Notes: generated by a model not told the origin, from the letters alone. Positions 1 through 8,139 are shown, counted from the first letter of the stretch. The stretch is 32,976 nucleotides of DNA from Alphaproteobacteria bacterium (GCA_009784815.1 WQXN01000001.1:204876-237851), one strand, 5' to 3'. Numbers and translations: made by a program.

Positions 1-1
1 C

Positions 2-85
2 GCGATGTTTGGCATGATTTATTTAACAGCATCGGAAAATGCCGAGCAAGCGAAAATTAAGTTTATATTCTTATCAATACAATAG
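2..85 (+). CDS. Possible C-terminal end of an upstream gene (partial)
   Basis: The first open frame runs from the window edge to a TAG at 83-85 and gives 27 residues with a hydrophobic, well-mixed composition that ends in FLSIQ. It could be the tail of a gene that begins outside the window. The piece is too short to identify and another frame is also open for about 60 bases, so this is a weak call. The rest of 86-189 is AT-rich and holds no gene I can support apart from the AAAGG ribosome-binding site at 176-180 for the next gene. Confidence 0.25.
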   Translation, partial: AMFGMIYLTASENAEQAKIKFIFLSIQ

Positions 86-189
86 GAAGACGGTCCTATG
101 AGAGTTAAAAGGTATATTTCTTAAAATACTCGGTAGATTGGGATTTAATATATCTTGATCGTAATTATGTCAACCAAAGGATATGGAAT

Positions 190-1062
190 ATGTCAGTTCA
201 GCAATATAATGTGGGCAATCATACTTTAATACTTATGCCGGGTTCGTATAAACTTATCGCAATTGGACCGGGCGGAGACGGCGCAAGGGGAGGGACTTCC
301 CTGCCTAATGGAACCAATCAGAGTACATCGGGCGTAATTAATGGCGCAAGGGGTGGTGGCGGCGGAGCAGCCGGAAAGGTTTGGATCGAGGAATTTAATC
401 TTGCATCTCCCATTGCTCTTGCGGTAATAGTTGATACGTCTGAAACAAAAATTTTCAGCAGCATGGTGCCGATAGATGTAACTCTGGACAAGGCGGGATC
501 AGGGTCCAATGTCGGCGGAGTGGATGATTCGGTTCCGGTGCCCGGAAGTTCTGTCGGAGTTGCGCCCGTTTCAGGCTCTCGTGGCGGCGGTGCAGGCGGA
601 ACCCGTGGATCAAGAGGAACCGGTGGACCTGTTGATGTGCCAAGCCAAGGCGGCGCCGGCGATTACGGCAATGGGGCCGATGCGGTTCTTGGTGTGCTAA
701 CGGGAGAGCATAGAACTGGTGGAAACGGCGCAGCGGGAGGCGGAGGCAATCCGGTTACCAACCCTGGCGGTGCCGGCGACGGCGGCAAGGGTGCGGAAGA
801 AAACGGCCTGGTGGTAGACGATAACACCACGTTGGCAGAAGTTGCGGCGGCAATAAATGGCGGCAGCGGCGGAAACGGAACGGCGCCTTCTATAAGGCCC
901 GCTCAGACGGGTATGCTTGGCGGTAATGGAGGAGGTGGCGGCGGAGCATGGACTTCCGGTGCGAAAGGTGGTACCTCGGGTTCGCCAAGCGCGGGAGTTA
1001 ATGGTATAGGCGGCCCGGGCGGAGCTGGCGGAGTGGGAACATTCTGGGTCATAACAAGATAA
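190..1062 (+). CDS. Glycine-rich protein, possibly surface-exposed
   Basis: This 290-residue protein is unusually glycine-rich, with many GGxGG and GAGG runs from residue 28 to the end. There is no cysteine, no signal peptide and no membrane segment. The first 30 residues (NHTLILMPGSYKLIAIGPGG) form short beta-like strands leading into the glycine-rich part. That layout is seen in glycine-rich surface and phage-tail-type proteins, where an opening strand is followed by a GGGG-type domain. AAAGG at 176-180, nine bases before the ATG, supports the start. Only 16 bases separate it from the beta-barrel gene downstream, so the two are probably co-transcribed. How it would leave the cell without a signal peptide is not clear. 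The function is unknown. Confidence 0.6.
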   Translation: MSVQQYNVGNHTLILMPGSYKLIAIGPGGDGARGGTSLPNGTNQSTSGVINGARGGGGGAAGKVWIEEFNLASPIALAVIVDTSETKIFSSMVPIDVTLDKAGSGSNVGGVDDSVPVPGSSVGVAPVSGSRGGGAGGTRGSRGTGGPVDVPSQGGAGDYGNGADAVLGVLTGEHRTGGNGAAGGGGNPVTNPGGAGDGGKGAEENGLVVDDNTTLAEVAAAINGGSGGNGTAPSIRPAQTGMLGGNGGGGGGAWTSGAKGGTSGSPSAGVNGIGGPGGAGGVGTFWVITR

Positions 1063-1117
1063 ACTTAAGGTTTGGGCTATGGTAATAAAAATGGACAAAG
1101 CAGGAAACAATTTCGGA

Positions 1118-2164
1118 ATGCGTAAGTTGAAAGGGTTGTTTTCTGCGTCCATTTTTTTGTCTTTGCTGACCGCTGTTCCTTCCTATGCGAACAATTGGTG
1201 CCAAAGGCACGGAGCCAATATCGAGCCGTGTCTTAACAATATCGTTCCAAAGGATTGGGTCTGGTGTGGAAATTTCAACCGGGATTCCATATGGTGTCAT
1301 CCGTCTTCGCATAATCATGTCTATGAAAATAATGATGCAAATACGGATGGCTGGCCTTTCAAATTTTATATCGGGGCTTCGATAGCAAAAAATTTATGGA
1401 TCGGCGACGGAATTAAGGCCGATTACGCGAACGAATCCGACGCGTGGCGCGCTCCGGGTTCTTTTAATCGGTCAAAGTTTAACGACAATAACGCACCTGT
1501 GTTTCAATTGTCGTTCGGAGGGGCGGTTAATGAAAATCTTCGTTTTGATCTTTCATACGCCAGCCGTTCCAATATATCGGTTAAATTCAATCCTGATAGG
1601 AATTTTTTGTATATGGGCGGTATTGAAGGCAGGGACCCGAATGTTTCAAGCAACGCCATGATGTTGAATGTTTATTATAATTTGGACGACATTATCGGTC
1701 GGTTTAAGTTGCGTCCTTATGTCGGCGCGGGAATCGGTTTGGCAAACAATACGATTTCAGATTATACGGTTACGGATTGGAATCTTTATTATCTTCCGGG
1801 AATGGTGGGAACAAATCAGCCGGCGGGGACCATTGTCGCTTGGAATTATCTTCGGACTAATCACAGTGGAAAGACTAATAAAAACAATTTTGCTTATGCG
1901 CTTGAAGCCGGAGCTACGCAGGATTTGATCAAAGGGTTCTTTTTGGATTTTTTAATTCGCTGGACATATTTGGGGCGCGTGGAAAGCGACGGCGTACTGG
2001 TAGTATATGATGTTTATGCGTCCAACGGAGTTGGTCTGGTCGGAGAGCAGCCAATTAATAACGGAAGCCCGTTATCCACGCTTAGCTCTTATTTTCCGGG
2101 TAGAAAGGAAAGCGGAAATTTATCCGCGTTGGATATCGGTATGCGGCTTAGATTTCAATTCTAG
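1118..2164 (+). CDS. Outer-membrane beta-barrel protein
   Basis: The 348-residue product starts with a clear signal peptide (MRKLKGLFSASIFLSLL, cut after PSYA). After a short segment with four cysteines (WCQRH, EPCLN, VWCGN, IWCHP) comes a series of amphipathic strands such as FKFYIGASIAKN, NLRFDLSYASRSN and RPYVGAGIGLAN. It ends in a terminal Phe (LRLRFQF), the usual outer-membrane insertion signal. The pattern fits small barrels of the OmpW/Opa or Rickettsiales surface-antigen type, where the strand-turn GAGIGLA is typical. The frame is open to an ATG at 1079 with AAGG at 1068-1071, so translation could start there. I prefer 1118 because it puts the signal peptide at the N terminus and has AGGAAA at 1102-1107. 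The cargo or ligand is unknown. Confidence 0.75.
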   Translation: MRKLKGLFSASIFLSLLTAVPSYANNWCQRHGANIEPCLNNIVPKDWVWCGNFNRDSIWCHPSSHNHVYENNDANTDGWPFKFYIGASIAKNLWIGDGIKADYANESDAWRAPGSFNRSKFNDNNAPVFQLSFGGAVNENLRFDLSYASRSNISVKFNPDRNFLYMGGIEGRDPNVSSNAMMLNVYYNLDDIIGRFKLRPYVGAGIGLANNTISDYTVTDWNLYYLPGMVGTNQPAGTIVAWNYLRTNHSGKTNKNNFAYALEAGATQDLIKGFFLDFLIRWTYLGRVESDGVLVVYDVYASNGVGLVGEQPINNGSPLSTLSSYFPGRKESGNLSALDIGMRLRFQF

Positions 2165-2175
2165 GCAAATGGTTG

Positions 2176-2910
2176 CTATCTGTAACGGGCGATTTCTTCT
2201 TTGGCGAAAGTCTCTACTCTTAGCGGCCGGCCGGCTGGACCGAAAGCCGTCGTATAGACGTAATTATCGTCGCCTATGTAATAATATTTTTGTATGTGCT
2301 GGGACAAATTCTCTATTTCTTTGAACGAATAATATCCGGCTCCTTTTTCAAGGGCCCAGAACAGCCACTCGGGCAGGCCCGTCTTTTTGCTTTCCGCTTT
2401 TACGGCGTCGATTTTCTGTTGCAGGTACAGCGCGAAAAACCCTTCGTACTGGCGGTGGAGTCTTGGAAGATGCCAGTCGCTTCCGCGTATCACGCCGCGG
2501 CAGTTCGTGCTGCCGCATTTGCATTCCATCGCATAGGGAGTGTTGTTGTCGATCGTCGCGTAGTCTTGTGTTATTTCTTCGCCGGCCGCTATGTCGCGCA
2601 TTGCTATAAAGGCTACTTGTCCGGATACTCCGGTATTCGCATCGCAGGAATGGTTGATGCGAACCCGGATGTCTTTAATCTGCGAGTCTTCCATAGGTCC
2701 CAAAAAAAGATCGTCCGAGATCGGCCATACCGCGCCGTTTAGCATAGGGTCGTTGCGGTTTTCGATTTCTTGAATCGTTAAGATGTATCCGGCTTTGATC
2801 GCGACTATCTCGCCTTTTAATATGGGTTCGATGGCGAACGAGCCCAGGCCCTGGACATCGCTTTTGCATATCTTGATCTTTGGGTTGTGATATGATCTTA
2901 GCGTGTACAT
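2176..2910 (-). CDS. SET-domain protein (putative protein lysine methyltransferase)
   Basis: The 244-residue protein has the ordered motifs of a SET domain: GLGSFA at residues 21-26, RINHSCDAN at 84-92 (the NHSC pseudoknot motif that contacts S-adenosylmethionine), and GEEITQDY at 110-117. A post-SET-like cysteine cluster, CKCGSTNCRG, lies at 130-139 and would hold zinc together with the NHSC cysteine. SET proteins transfer a methyl group from SAM to lysine side chains. In bacteria the substrates are mostly unknown, and some are secreted into hosts; no signal peptide is visible here. The last 90 residues are a helical extension of unknown role. The start codon lies inside the end of the upstream gene (13-base overlap), so the two are translationally coupled. 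Confidence 0.85.
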   Translation of the reverse strand: MYTLRSYHNPKIKICKSDVQGLGSFAIEPILKGEIVAIKAGYILTIQEIENRNDPMLNGAVWPISDDLFLGPMEDSQIKDIRVRINHSCDANTGVSGQVAFIAMRDIAAGEEITQDYATIDNNTPYAMECKCGSTNCRGVIRGSDWHLPRLHRQYEGFFALYLQQKIDAVKAESKKTGLPEWLFWALEKGAGYYSFKEIENLSQHIQKYYYIGDDNYVYTTAFGPAGRPLRVETFAKEEIARYR

Positions 2911-3902
2911 TGCAGCCTAGCCTCCAACAGTTTATTTTCCATAATGGAAACATCATCGACTTGGCGGAACACTCCGGCCTTGTCCTTGTAAAGATAGATT
3001 CGGCCCGCGACGGTGGCGCGGACGCTGACTTGCGCTTGATTTGTGCGCGGATCGAATTTTGTGGCAAGCGTCGCGCCGAATTCGCCGGTGTCGGAAACCC
3101 GGTGCGGATGTATGATTTCAAAATTATGGTGACCGTTTTTATCCACTTCGGGAAGTATGCCGAATTCGTTCATCATCTGTCCGATTTGAAGACCTATGTT
3201 CGAACAGGTAATGCAGGGTTCGCCCATCGAGGACAAGGTCGTTTCGACTCTCTTGCCGTCCTTGGTCAAAGCCATGACAAGAAGTCCGAACGCGTTCGGG
3301 TCTTGGGCGTGTATCTGATCGTAAACGTCGTTAAACTTTTCGGTCGAAGCGCGCAGCTTATCGATATTATTAGTTTCGTAAAAGCACATATAGTCGCCCA
3401 AGCTGGATCGGTATATCGTGCCTGGAATTATATCTGGAAGCATGGAGGCCAGGGCGATTCCCGCTTTGTCGTTTTTTGCGACTTTCGATATGCCGACCCG
3501 GCCCAGCATAGAAATTACCGTGTCGCCGTAAACTTGCAGATGGAATTTTTCCGGCGCCGCGCCCGGACCGAACCTTTGGTCGGGAAGTAGGGTGATAATA
3601 TAGCCGTCCGGGACATTGTATTTATGCTTGATCGCGCGTGCGGCCATTTTTACGCCTTGTCCGCAGAGAGGTCCCTGTTTGCCCAGCGGCCAGTAAAATT
3701 TCGCGTCAAAGCTATTGTTCTTTATATTGTTTGGTTTCAACAGCACGACCGAAGGCACTACGTTGTCACCGCGCTCCTTGAATCTTACTATCGGCGCAAG
3801 AAGCGCCATGTCCGCGTCGGAAATATCGCCGAAAAATACCGCCCCCGGATTGCCATGGGTTTTTTCTTGGACTGAAACGCTGATCTTATATCCTTGGTAC
3901 AT
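2898..3902 (-). CDS. PhzF/DapF-fold isomerase-like protein
   Basis: The 334-residue product begins with an N-terminal HGNPGAVFF stretch that resembles the GNPAAV motif of PhzF-type proteins. It also has GPLCGQGVKMAARA at residues 77-90, placed like the MCGNGxR motif of diaminopimelate epimerase, and EPCITCSNIG at 228-237, placed like the second catalytic cysteine motif. Enzymes of this two-domain fold move protons or double bonds on small amino-acid-like molecules, using paired cysteines or an acid. The substrate cannot be read from the sequence, and neither motif is canonical. The stop overlaps the SET gene start by 13 bases, so the pair forms one operon. The -10 box ends only seven bases before the ATG, so the mRNA is probably leaderless. 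It could also be a divergent family of its own. Confidence 0.5.
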   Translation of the reverse strand: MYQGYKISVSVQEKTHGNPGAVFFGDISDADMALLAPIVRFKERGDNVVPSVVLLKPNNIKNNSFDAKFYWPLGKQGPLCGQGVKMAARAIKHKYNVPDGYIITLLPDQRFGPGAAPEKFHLQVYGDTVISMLGRVGISKVAKNDKAGIALASMLPDIIPGTIYRSSLGDYMCFYETNNIDKLRASTEKFNDVYDQIHAQDPNAFGLLVMALTKDGKRVETTLSSMGEPCITCSNIGLQIGQMMNEFGILPEVDKNGHHNFEIIHPHRVSDTGEFGATLATKFDPRTNQAQVSVRATVAGRIYLYKDKAGVFRQVDDVSIMENKLLEARLQCTR

Positions 3903-3907
3903 ACCTA

Positions 3908-3936
3908 ATATTATAAGATGGTATTAGTTTTGTCAA
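3908..3936 (-). promoter_or_regulatory. Promoter of the PhzF-like/SET operon, leaderless type
   Basis: On the minus strand TTGACA (3931-3936) is followed by TATAATAT (3908-3915). Taking TAATAT as the -10 gives a 17-base spacer; taking TATAAT gives 15. The -10 lies 5 to 7 bases before the ATG at 3902, leaving no room for a Shine-Dalgarno sequence. Confidence 0.65.
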
Positions 3937-3965
3937 TAGTTTAGTTCTTTGATTTTTTAATCTTC

Positions 3966-3994
3966 TTGAAGTCGGCGGATTAGTCGTTTATAAT
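3966..3994 (+). promoter_or_regulatory. Promoter of tRNA-Pro
   Basis: TTGAAG (3966-3971) and TATAAT (3989-3994) are separated by 17 bases and sit 8 bases upstream of the tRNA 5' end. Confidence 0.7.
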
Positions 3995-4002
3995 ACCGCG
4001 TT

Positions 4003-4079
4003 CGGGGCGTAGCTCAGTCTGGTAGAGTGTCTGCTTTGGGAGCAGAAAGTCGCATGTTCAAATCATGTCGCCCCGACCA
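4003..4079 (+). tRNA. tRNA-Pro, anticodon TGG, CCA encoded
   Basis: The 77-base sequence folds as a cloverleaf. The acceptor stem pairs CGGGGCG (4003-4009) with CGCCCCG (4069-4075). The anticodon stem TCTGC/GCAGA encloses the loop TTTGGGA with anticodon TGG, which reads CCA-type proline codons. The T arm is GCATG-TTCAAAT-CATGT (4052-4068). The discriminator A at 4076 is followed by a genomically encoded CCA (4077-4079). Its 3' half is the likely integration site of the island that starts immediately downstream. A weak hairpin with AATCAG/CTGATT arms lies at 4088-4112. Confidence 0.95.
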
Positions 4080-5471
4080 TTTAAGGCAATCAGTTGTTTT
4101 TAATAGCTGATTCCAAGGCGGAAGTATTGAAAATCTAAGCTTTTTTCCTTCCAGACACGGGTTCGCAAGTATCAGTCCCAACAATTCGCGTTTTTGATTA
4201 ACATTCGAACTCGCCATTAGATTTCTAGCACTCCCAGCTATTTCAACGATATTTTCAAGTGTCTTATCTATATCATCACCAACCTCAGTATATTTTGCTT
4301 CTGTCTCTTGTAATTCTGTCCTTTCCTTTTCAATAAGTGCTTTCTTAGATTCATAGGTGGTTTTATCTATATCACCTTCCAAGAACATATCAAACAAACG
4401 ATTTTCTTTATCTTTTAATCCATTTATTCTAAGCGTGATTCCTCTTTTGGTAGTTGCTGTGATATTCTCTTCATTTTTAATAAGATTCCTCACATCTGAT
4501 TTAATCCTATCTATCATTGATTCAGGAACATTGAGTTTATGAAAGACTTCGTGTTCGAGTTGATCTAAAATAACATTTTCATTCACTAAACCTTGATTAC
4601 AATCCCCTTTCTGGTGGCTGCATTTCAGATACATATATTTCTTGCCGCTTTTCTTTTTATGAGGTTCTGGTGAAATAGTACAACCACAAGAACATTTAAC
4701 AAGTCCACGAAATACAAAAGGAATAGTGCCATAAGAGTTTTTGAGAGGTGGTCTACTTCTCCCCTTTAATACATCTTGGACTATATCAAACAAGGTTTTA
4801 TCTATAATAGGTTCGTAAATATGCTGTATCAAGTTTCCCTTGATTCTCATAACTCCATAATAGAATGGGTTTTGCAGTAGATTCCATATATCATTTCTTC
4901 CAAGTGGTTTATCTTTTTTGACTCTCTTATTATATAAACCTATTTCTTTCGATAAATCTTCTAAACCTTGCAAAGAGTAAAGTCCAGTTGCATATTCTTC
5001 AAATAATCTTTTAACAAGGGGATAACGAACTGGATCTAATTCAATAGTCGCTTTATTGTCTTCGTCTCTTTTATTCAAATAGCCTATTGGTGCTAGACCC
5101 TGCCATTTTCCTTTATTCCAGTTGAAATTCATACTTCTTATAACATTGTCTCTAAGATTTCCAACATACATTTTTGCAGATAGAATCCCCATATCCCACC
5201 TCATAATATCAGTACTTGGACTATCCTTGTGTAATATAAAACCTTCTTTATAAAAATGAACTTCTATTCGGTCTGTTATTCTCAGATGATCAATTTCCAC
5301 ACATTCAGCATATCCTCTTTGTAATCTATCAACACAATTAACAACGATTGCCGTTTTCTTGTTCTGCTTCTTTACAAAGTCCAGCATTTCATAAAAACGT
5401 TTTCTTTCACCTCTTGTTGAACTCTCAGTTATTTTATAAGTTTTGATAACTGATATACTCTTTTGTTTTAG
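4014..5471 (-). pseudogene. 5'-truncated large serine recombinase reading into tRNA-Pro
   Basis: The open frame from the ATG at 5387 encodes 457 residues typical of a large serine recombinase after the catalytic domain. Visible parts are IVVNCVDRLQRG, a recombinase domain (GYLNKR through LLQNPFYYGVM), a zinc-ribbon CSCGC plus C-x8-C region, and a coiled coil rich in Lys/Glu. Recognisable sequence (YKITESSTRGERKRFYE) continues in frame upstream to about 5471. There it hits TAA (5472-5474) and TGA (5478-5480). The N-terminal Y-x-R-x-S block with the nucleophilic serine is not in this frame, so the enzyme should be dead. The C terminus is also odd: its last roughly 20 residues (SGRHDLNMRLSAPKADTLPD) are the antisense of tRNA-Pro. 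The gene is AT-rich, unlike the flanks. Confidence 0.75.
4051..4080 (+). other. Left attachment site (tRNA-Pro 3' end)
   Basis: The T arm and acceptor 3' strand of tRNA-Pro, ending in CCCCGACCAT, are the sequence that recurs in degraded form at 7544-7553, 8172-8214 and 9502-9544, and as an exact 14-mer (AATCATGTCGCCCC) at 8385-8398. Base composition drops sharply just after this point. I read it as the left junction of the island; the exact crossover bases cannot be fixed by eye. Confidence 0.6.
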
Positions 5472-5474
5472 TTA

Positions 5475-5641
5475 TATTCAAGACGCCTTGTCCTGAACTA
5501 AAATCATATTGTCGCGATACTTGTGAAATGTAAAACCAGTTTTTTACTATTTGGAAAATAGGAGCACAGACATCTATTTATAGATTGGTCTGGATTTTTG
5601 GATATATGTAATATATAATGGTGCAGAATAAAGGATATAAA
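5475..5641. other. Decayed recombinase 5' region and acetyltransferase leader
   Basis: On the minus strand, another frame across about 5420-5530 reads QYDFSSGQGVLN, which may be a frame-shifted remnant of the recombinase N terminus, but it cannot be assigned securely. On the plus strand, TATAAT at 5614-5619 and AAGGA at 5631-5635 serve the acetyltransferase that follows. No other gene is visible. Confidence 0.4.
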
Positions 5642-6205
5642 ATGGCAGAATTTCCATTGATCTTAAAAGGTGCTCGTATTGAGTTAAGGACTCTTGAACC
5701 AACCTTTGAAAATGCAAAAATGATATTTGATGTAGTTGTTGCAAATAGAGATTATTTGCTTCAATGGCTTCCTTGGGCTAGCACAGAAATAACAGGCAAG
5801 CCAGAAGACTCTTTTGATTTTTTGCTTAAAATGCAGAGAAATCGTAAAGATAATATTGAATATGGTTTTGGAATTTTCCTTGATAATAAATATATTGGGA
5901 ATATCAGTATCTTTGATGTATCAGAAAAAAGAAAGTCTGGTGAGATTGGTTATTGGTTGGTTAAAGACGCTATGGGAAAAGGATATATGACAGAAGCCGT
6001 AAAGTTGATAGAAAATGCTTTCTTTGAGTCTTTTGGTAATAGGATTCAGATTAAATGTGATACTCGTAATATTCCATCTCAAAATGTTCCAAAGAGATTA
6101 AACTATCACTTGGACGGGGAAATTCGTCAGGATAATACGGATACGAGTGGCAAATTTAGAAATACACTTATCTTTTCAAAATTAAAATCAGAATGGGAAA
6201 AATGA
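5642..6205 (+). CDS. GNAT-family N-acetyltransferase (RimJ/RimL type)
   Basis: The 187-residue protein has the RimJ/RimL layout: a start with LKGARIELRTLEP, the middle motif LLQWLPW, the strand YIGNISIFDV, then GEIGYWLVKDAMGKGYMTEA. This last stretch carries the acetyl-CoA pyrophosphate loop, here in the variant form GKGYMTEA. It ends in NVPKRLNYHLDGEIR, matching the usual AEKLGFxxEG block. Such enzymes acetylate amines on protein N termini or on small molecules, including some antibiotics; the substrate here is unknown. AAGGA at 5631-5635 favours the ATG at 5642 over an upstream in-frame ATG at 5618. It overlaps the MFS gene by four bases (ATGA). The gene is AT-rich and belongs to the island cargo. 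Confidence 0.85.
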   Translation: MAEFPLILKGARIELRTLEPTFENAKMIFDVVVANRDYLLQWLPWASTEITGKPEDSFDFLLKMQRNRKDNIEYGFGIFLDNKYIGNISIFDVSEKRKSGEIGYWLVKDAMGKGYMTEAVKLIENAFFESFGNRIQIKCDTRNIPSQNVPKRLNYHLDGEIRQDNTDTSGKFRNTLIFSKLKSEWEK

Positions 6206-7407
6206 AAATGTTTGCTGTATCAGACAAAACAGCATTATCACTTTTGAAGTGGGGTGAGTTTTGCATTCTCTTTTTGTTGGCTTTACCTGTTATTGTAATA
6301 TTGTATCAAGACAAAGGAATTACACTTGGAGACTTCTTTTTAATTCAAGGGCTTTTTGGCCTAATGAATTTATTATTTCAAATTCCTTCTGGCTATATGT
6401 CAGATATATTTAGTCGTAAAAAAGTGATGCTTGTCGGTGCTATATTATGGTTTTGTGCTTTGACTTGGTTGTTCTTTGCTTATGGATTTTGGCAAATTCT
6501 TTTAGCAGAAGCAACAATGGGTATATCTACCGCTATGTTTAATGGAACAAAAGAATCTTATGCTTATGATTTGTTAAAACGAATGAAACGACAAGATCAC
6601 TTTCTAAAAGAATATGGAAGCATTACTGTATATGGAACATTCTCAACCTTTCTTGCTGTTTTGTTAGGTGGTTGGCTTTATGCTGGAATGGGGGATTGGA
6701 TACTAATATTGAGTGCTGTAGTTGCATTCTTAGGAATTCTGTGTGTTTTGTTTTTACCAGAACTTCGAGAAGTACATAATAAACTCAAAAATGCAAACCC
6801 ACTTAAAGACCTTGCAAATGTGGTTAAGTCAGCAGTCAAGCACCCGGAATTAAAATGGCTTATGCTTTTTCCTGCAATGTTCGGAGCTTTTACCTTAGTG
6901 ATGATGTGGATATTGCAACCAACAATGGAAACAGCAGGTGTGCCTGTTTCATTATTTGGAATCTTTGTTGGTATAAATATGTTTATGAGAATTTTATTTG
7001 CAAAATATGCACATAAGATTCAAGACATTTTCGGATTAAAAAATGTAATTTATATGTGTGTCTTTGCTGTTGTTTTAGCAGTTGCTATGGTGTTCGGTGC
7101 ACTCTTAGCAGGCGCAGAGAATTTATGGATTGTATATATCTGCTGTGCTATCCTTGCAATAATCCCAGCAAGTATAAAATTAAATCAGTTAATGTTTAAT
7201 ACACTTATGCACCATAAAATCAAATCACAAGAAAGAGCAACTGTTTTATCTGTTAGTGCAATGTATGGAAGATTCTTTTCCGCTGGAATGATGATGTTAA
7301 TGAAGCCACTTCTTGATGGGTGGGGTATAGAATGGACTATGGCAATCGTGCTTATGATGTTTACAATGATTTTATATCCGTTGAGAAAAGTATTAAGCAT
7401 GCGATAG
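6202..7407 (+). CDS. MFS transporter (putative efflux)
   Basis: The product is about 401 residues with roughly 12 hydrophobic segments and a basic cytoplasmic loop (SGYMSDIFSRKKVMLVG) matching the MFS signature between segments 2 and 3. A longer loop follows segment 6 (PELREVHNKLKNANPL). Major facilitator proteins exchange small molecules across the inner membrane, and family members in this size range are commonly drug exporters. Linkage to an acetyltransferase suggests a detoxification or resistance pair, but that is inference. The start at 6202 overlaps the acetyltransferase stop (ATGA), giving direct translational coupling; ATGs at 6193 and 6208 are also in frame. No terminator follows directly. 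The next hairpin is at 7559-7588. Confidence 0.85.
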   Translation: MKMFAVSDKTALSLLKWGEFCILFLLALPVIVILYQDKGITLGDFFLIQGLFGLMNLLFQIPSGYMSDIFSRKKVMLVGAILWFCALTWLFFAYGFWQILLAEATMGISTAMFNGTKESYAYDLLKRMKRQDHFLKEYGSITVYGTFSTFLAVLLGGWLYAGMGDWILILSAVVAFLGILCVLFLPELREVHNKLKNANPLKDLANVVKSAVKHPELKWLMLFPAMFGAFTLVMMWILQPTMETAGVPVSLFGIFVGINMFMRILFAKYAHKIQDIFGLKNVIYMCVFAVVLAVAMVFGALLAGAENLWIVYICCAILAIIPASIKLNQLMFNTLMHHKIKSQERATVLSVSAMYGRFFSAGMMMLMKPLLDGWGIEWTMAIVLMMFTMILYPLRKVLSMR

Positions 7408-7519
7408 GACATCAGCCGGCTGCTATCCCTGGACTGTCCGGGTGGGCTTGTCTAATCGCTTCCATATTATCCTTGAATGTCTGAATCTTCTTCGCTAGAC
7501 TTATGAAGTCGGTTAAGTT

Positions 7520-7553
7520 ATTAGTTCGATAGGCGCTAATCAATCCCGACCAT
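7520..7553 (+). repeat. att-like copy A of the tRNA-Pro 3' end
   Basis: TTAGTTCG followed 16 bases later by TCCCGACCAT recalls the tRNA-Pro T arm and 3' terminus. It is the most diverged of the three long copies. Like the others it is followed at once by a terminator-type hairpin. On the minus strand it reads WSGLISAYRTNN, parallel to WSGLLCNLRTNH at copy B. Confidence 0.45.
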
Positions 7554-7558
7554 ATTTG

Positions 7559-7588
7559 ACAGACGGTTCAAAAACGTCTGTTTTTATT
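7559..7588 (+). terminator. Rho-independent terminator
   Basis: ACAGACG (7559-7565) pairs with CGTCTGT (7575-7581) and is followed by a T run. It could end MFS transcription, or be the terminator that once followed a tRNA copy. Confidence 0.65.
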
Positions 7589-7740
7589 TGGAATTCCAAT
7601 CTTTCTGCGAGTTCGAGAGTAAGCATCTCCAAAAAGGCGGCTTTTAACTAACATTCGAACCAATCCTTGGAAATCTAAGCTCCTTTCAAGTTCGAATCCA
7701 GTTAGGTTGTTTGTTCTTGTTTTAAGAAAACAATCAGATT

Positions 7741-8139
7741 ATGATGCTAAAAAATAAAAGGAGTTATTATGGAAATGGTAATTATTCCATATTGTTCAAA
7801 GGTGAACTGGCGGGTGCAGCTGGTTTTAACTGGATTGATGAAAAAAATAAAATTGGTGAAATAAGATATTGGATAGCAAAAGACTTTTCAGGCGTTGGCA
7901 TAATGACGCGATCAGTCAAGATGCTAGAAAACTTATTTTTCAAAGAATTTGGGTTTAATCGGATTGTAATTCGTGCAGATGAAAGAAATATAAAATCTAA
8001 AGGTGTTCCTGAACGACTAAAATATCATTTAGATGGCATAATGCGTGAAGATGCGATTTTGCCAGATGGCTGTGTAAGAAGCACGCCTGTCTATTCAAAA
8101 CTTAAATCAGAATGGGATTCGGAACATAAAGATTTGTAA
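7741..8139 (+). pseudogene. N-terminally truncated GNAT acetyltransferase
   Basis: The 132 residues align with the C-terminal two-thirds of the acetyltransferase at 5642-6205. GEIRYWIAKDFSGVGIM parallels GEIGYWLVKDAMGKGYM, and VPERLKYHLDGIMRED parallels VPKRLNYHLDGEIRQD. Both end in KLKSEW. About 65 N-terminal residues are missing, and an in-frame TAA lies 18 bases before the first ATG. No Shine-Dalgarno sits at a useful distance. It is best read as a decayed second acetyltransferase, the paralog or donor of a repeated cargo module. A short expressed domain cannot be excluded. Confidence 0.65.

Larger units (their letters stand above)
7408..7740. other. Gene-free island segment with recombinase-tail scars
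   Basis: No intact gene is visible. An att-like sequence ends at 7553 and a terminator follows it. At 7631-7660, GCGGCTTTTAACTAACATT plus CGAAC closely matches the recombinase C-terminal coding region near 4187-4210. At 7665-7687 AAATCTAAGCT matches 4131-4141. The two matches are in the opposite order from the recombinase gene, so this looks like scrambled debris of related recombinase ends. Confidence 0.4.

Noticed and set aside
98-124. An eight-residue leader peptide before the glycine-rich gene
   Set aside because: It has a possible AGGA upstream, but there is no attenuator hairpin or regulatory codon run after it.
190-1062. Repeated GGCGGN-type triplets as a CRISPR or tandem repeat array
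   Set aside because: The repetition comes from glycine codons in one frame; no fixed repeat and spacer lengths are present. No CRISPR array was seen anywhere in the window.
5475-5530. Minus-strand QYDFSSGQG as the recombinase catalytic block
   Set aside because: It has a tyrosine and serines but lacks the arginine of the Y-x-R-x-S motif and is in another frame, so the match is too weak to call.
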